A DNA stretch of 64,000 bases, from contig MPUH01000156.1 in assembly GCA_001970955.1 (NCBI GenBank), forward strand, positions 1-64,000, in the 5' to 3' direction. This DNA comes from Stentor coeruleus (taxonomy: Eukaryota; Ciliophora; Heterotrichea; Heterotrichida; Stentoridae). A model generated the notes under the pieces. It saw nothing but the letters and a program-made list of their open reading frames with translations. It ran no database searches and had not been told where the DNA came from. Each line of letters opens with the position of its first letter. Position 1 is the first letter of the stretch. Of this stretch, positions 61,602-64,000 are shown in pieces. The position numbers and the translations under genes were made by a program.

Positions 61602-64000
61602 ATGCGTCCAGCGACAAAAAAATTGTATAAGCCCAATCAGCCAAATCATTCTATGCACAGTGATATTGCCCCATTACCGAGTATAGGCGATATTAAACCT
61701 GCTTCACATATTCTTTTAGCAAATAATGATGTCCCACCTTTAAATCCATTAAGTTTTCAACCACCAGTAATGAAATTTCAAGCCCCTCCTCCACTATCAA
61801 GACCACCTGATTTTGGTAAACTTTCAGAAGTAAAGGAAGCAAATGAAGTATCAGAAATTACTGAAAAAGGAATTAGACTTACTAAAAGACCTAGTGATGA
61901 AAATACTTTTGGTGAAAATAAAGAATCAGAATTGTATAAAAAGAGAGAAATTGAACCAGATGAGTTTAGAATTCCTTCAGATTCATTTGGACCTCCAAGT
62001 TTATCAAGCATGCCAAAATATACTATGCAGGGAATTGAAGATAAACAAAAGTTTGCTTATAAACCTTTTGGACCTCAAATAAACAACCCATCTAAATTAA
62101 AACCATTAAATCCTGAATTTGACAATTTTAAAATACCTTCTGCTAATTCAGAAGAAAAAATCGACTTTTCTAGACCTTTTCTGAATGAATCAAATATTTA
62201 TGGATCTTCAAAGACAATGATGATTAACCCTAATCAAAATACTGGATTTAGTGGAGGAATGCTAGGAGGAATACCGGCAGAAATACCAGGAGGAAGTCCA
62301 GGAGGGATATTGCCAGAAATACCAGGAGGAATGCCAGGAGGAATGCCAGGAGGAATGCCAGGAGGAATGCCAGGAGGAATCCCAGGAGGAATGCTAGGAG
62401 GAATGCCAGGAGGAATACCAGGAGGAGTACCAGGAGGAATGCCAATGCCAGGAAGAATACCAGGAGGAATGCCAATGCCAGGAAAAATGCCAATACCAGA
62501 AGAAGTGTCAATGCCAGGAAAAATACCAATGCCAGGAGGAATATCAGGAGGAATGCTAGGAAGAATTGGAGGAGGAATGGGAGGAGGAATGGGAGGAGGA
62601 ATGGGAGGAGAAATGCTAGTAGGAATGGGAGGAGGAATTGGAGGAGGAATACCAGGAGGAATTGGAGGAGGAATTGGAGGAGGAATACCAGGAGGAATGG
62701 GAGGAGGAATGTTTGCAGGAGGAATGCCAAGTATACCAAAATATGGTTTAGGTCAAGCAAAACTCGAAAGTAACATTTTTGAAATAACATTTGACGAACT
62801 AAAAAAAAACCAAGTTATTTCAACAGGTGATCCAACTCAATGCATGAACTGTATGGCATATTTTTCATACATAAGCAATTCTAAAGACACTTGGCAATGT
62901 GAATTCTGCAAAGAAGTTAAGGATATTGGCCTTGATGAAGAAGAAATTCCTAAAGTCGGAAAAATTTTATACGTTCTCGAATCAATACGACAATCTATGA
63001 AATTCAAGAAAAACTTAGAAAAAACTATAATTTTTTGTATCGATATTTCTGGATCTATGTGCGTAACTTTACCAATACAAGGAAAACTAAACCTTCGAAC
63101 AAATAAACTTGAAAAAGTAAAAAAAGAATTATTTAATGTTGTTGGCCCTGAATGGATGGCAATTGATCATCAAAACATAACTTATGTTTCACGTCTTGAA
63201 TGTGTCCAAGCAGCAATCGATACTCAACTTACATCATTATCATTAGCATCTCCTTCATCTAAAGTTGGGCTTATAACATTTAATAATGAAGTTTGTATTA
63301 TTGGTGATGGGAATTCTTCAATTTCTGTTACTGGAGATACTTTAAATAATTATGATAAATTGCTTCAGTTTATGAATCAGAAATATGATCAATTTTTATC
63401 AACATCTATTGGTAATAGTAAAGATGAACTTTGTAATAAATTGCTTACACTTGAAGAAACTGGGTCTACAGCTTTAGGTCCAGCTTTATTGTTGGCTGTA
63501 TCTTTAGCTAGTCAAGGTGGGAGTGGGTCAAAAGTTATAGTTTGTACAGATGGTGTTGCAAATACAGGTATAGGAAATCTAGAGTTTGATGAAGATATTG
63601 AATTTTATGAAAAAATAAGTATGTTTGCAAAGGATATGGGTGTTGAGGTTTCTGTTATATCGATATCAGATGAAGAATGTAGACTTGATACTTTAAGTAA
63701 AGTAGTTGAACAAACTGGAGGAGAGCTCAGCAAAGTCAATCCTCAAAAAATCGGAGAAGATTTTGCCAATATTCTAACAAATCAAATCTTCGCTACAAAC
63801 ACAAACATAACTGTTCACTTAGGTGATGGTCTCTGTTTTTATAACCAAGATCAATCAAACCTCAAAAGCGAAACAATACTCTACAAGGAATTCGGTAATG
63901 TAAACAACGAAAGCATATTTACATTTGAATTTCAAATAGTCAAAGATATAAAAGAAAAAGTTCCTATCCAAGTTGTCATAGATTACAAAGATATGCAAGG
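61602..64000 (+). CDS. Zinc-ribbon and von Willebrand A protein with PGGM repeats (3' end cut)
   Basis: The frame is open from the ATG at 61602 to the window edge: at least 799 codons, no introns. Residues 1-215 are Pro-rich and polar. Residues about 216-378 are low-complexity (PGGM)n, then (GGGM/I)n. A zinc ribbon follows (CMNCMAYF ... WQCEFCKE), then a vWA domain with a complete metal site: DISGS, the Thr in [10 protein letters not shown] and Asp in CTDGVANTG. The order zinc ribbon then vWA recalls the Sec23/Sec24 COPII coat family, and Sec23/24 also have Pro/Gly-rich leaders, but the ribbon spacing and the absence of the beta-barrel before vWA argue that it is a separate, vWA-type protein. 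Its C-terminus and stop lie beyond the window. Confidence 0.85.
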   Translation, partial: MRPATKKLYKPNQPNHSMHSDIAPLPSIGDIKPASHILLANNDVPPLNPLSFQPPVMKFQAPPPLSRPPDFGKLSEVKEANEVSEITEKGIRLTKRPSDENTFGENKESELYKKREIEPDEFRIPSDSFGPPSLSSMPKYTMQGIEDKQKFAYKPFGPQINNPSKLKPLNPEFDNFKIPSANSEEKIDFSRPFLNESNIYGSSKTMMINPNQNTGFSGGMLGGIPAEIPGGSPGGILPEIPGGMPGGMPGGMPGGMPGGIPGGMLGGMPGGIPGGVPGGMPMPGRIPGGMPMPGKMPIPEEVSMPGKIPMPGGISGGMLGRIGGGMGGGMGGGMGGEMLVGMGGGIGGGIPGGIGGGIGGGIPGGMGGGMFAGGMPSIPKYGLGQAKLESNIFEITFDELKKNQVISTGDPTQCMNCMAYFSYISNSKDTWQCEFCKEVKDIGLDEEEIPKVGKILYVLESIRQSMKFKKNLEKTIIFCIDISGSMCVTLPIQGKLNLRTNKLEKVKKELFNVVGPEWMAIDHQNITYVSRLECVQAAIDTQLTSLSLASPSSKVGLITFNNEVCIIGDGNSSISVTGDTLNNYDKLLQFMNQKYDQFLSTSIGNSKDELCNKLLTLEETGSTALGPALLLAVSLASQGGSGSKVIVCTDGVANTGIGNLEFDEDIEFYEKISMFAKDMGVEVSVISISDEECRLDTLSKVVEQTGGELSKVNPQKIGEDFANILTNQIFATNTNITVHLGDGLCFYNQDQSNLKSETILYKEFGNVNNESIFTFEFQIVKDIKEKVPIQVVIDYKDMQ
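62253..62730 (+). repeat. Coding microsatellite-like PGGM/GGGM repeats
   Basis: A 12-bp unit of the type CCAGGAGGAATG, repeated about 40 times with drift, in frame. The minus strand of this region carries a spurious leucine-rich ORF. Confidence 0.9.

Noticed and set aside
61523-61636. Upstream extension of the cNMP-fold gene to 61636
   Set aside because: It starts with TTG, not ATG, adds unconserved residues and would overlap the start of the divergent vWA gene.
62248-62790. Minus-strand ORF of 180 aa rich in leucine and phenylalanine
   Set aside because: It is the antisense reading of the PGGM/GGGM coding repeat. The plus-strand frame is open far beyond it and has a complete vWA domain.
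1-64000. CRISPR array or prokaryotic origin
   Set aside because: No spaced identical repeats, and the genes are eukaryotic with introns and organelle-type proteins.

Overview
The window is AT-rich, gene-dense nuclear DNA from a single-celled eukaryote, most likely a heterotrich ciliate close to Stentor (macronuclear-type sequence). The main evidence is the introns. Eleven can be placed and each is exactly 15 nt, of the form GTA...AG. When they are removed, reading frames that otherwise end in TAA or TAG rejoin. TAA, TAG and TGA all serve as stops, so the code looks standard. Fifteen-nucleotide introns with a standard code are a known Stentor trait; the organism is inferred, not searched. I see no mobile element, virus fossil, CRISPR array, rRNA or tRNA.

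Layout. 0.2-6.5 kb: minus-strand genes for a cytosolic carboxypeptidase (tubulin deglutamylase type, two introns), a LITAF-like zinc protein and a GFAT-like protein whose catalytic residues are largely gone. 7.2-9.3 kb: a small lipid-anchor candidate and an armadillo protein resembling RSPH14. 9.4-14.4 kb: a 1663-residue phosphodiesterase with about six GAF domains. 15.3-20.4 kb: a B-box/Kelch protein, a small KEN-box repeat protein and two tandem coiled-coil paralogues sharing an intron position. 21-28 kb: VPS26C, mitochondrial EF-Tu and a vacuolar-type proton pyrophosphatase. 28.7-37.4 kb: coiled-coil and zinc-binding proteins and a START-like protein whose first eight-codon exon encodes a lipidation signal. 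38-45 kb: a multi-pass membrane protein, a DUF229 sulfatase-fold protein, a PLC-X-like secreted protein broken by an assembly join, and a CaaX protein. 45.9-47 kb: phytochelatin synthase. 47.3-57.4 kb: one giant coiled-coil gene (3356 aa, four introns near the 3' end). 57.7-64 kb: two cytoskeleton-type genes, a double cNMP-binding-fold protein and a zinc-ribbon/vWA protein with a long PGGM repeat, cut by the window end.

Many genes suggest cilia, basal bodies or cortex (carboxypeptidase, RSPH14-like, SHIPPO-type, many coiled coils) and membrane trafficking (VPS26C, golgin-like giant, START-like). They are not an operon; neighbours vary in strand and function.

Two features span the window. Intergenic DNA is strongly strand-skewed: on the sense strand the 5' flank is C-rich and nearly G-free, and the 3' flank is G-rich and nearly C-free. 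Several gene pairs are also packed very tightly (17, 33, 43 and 79 bp apart).
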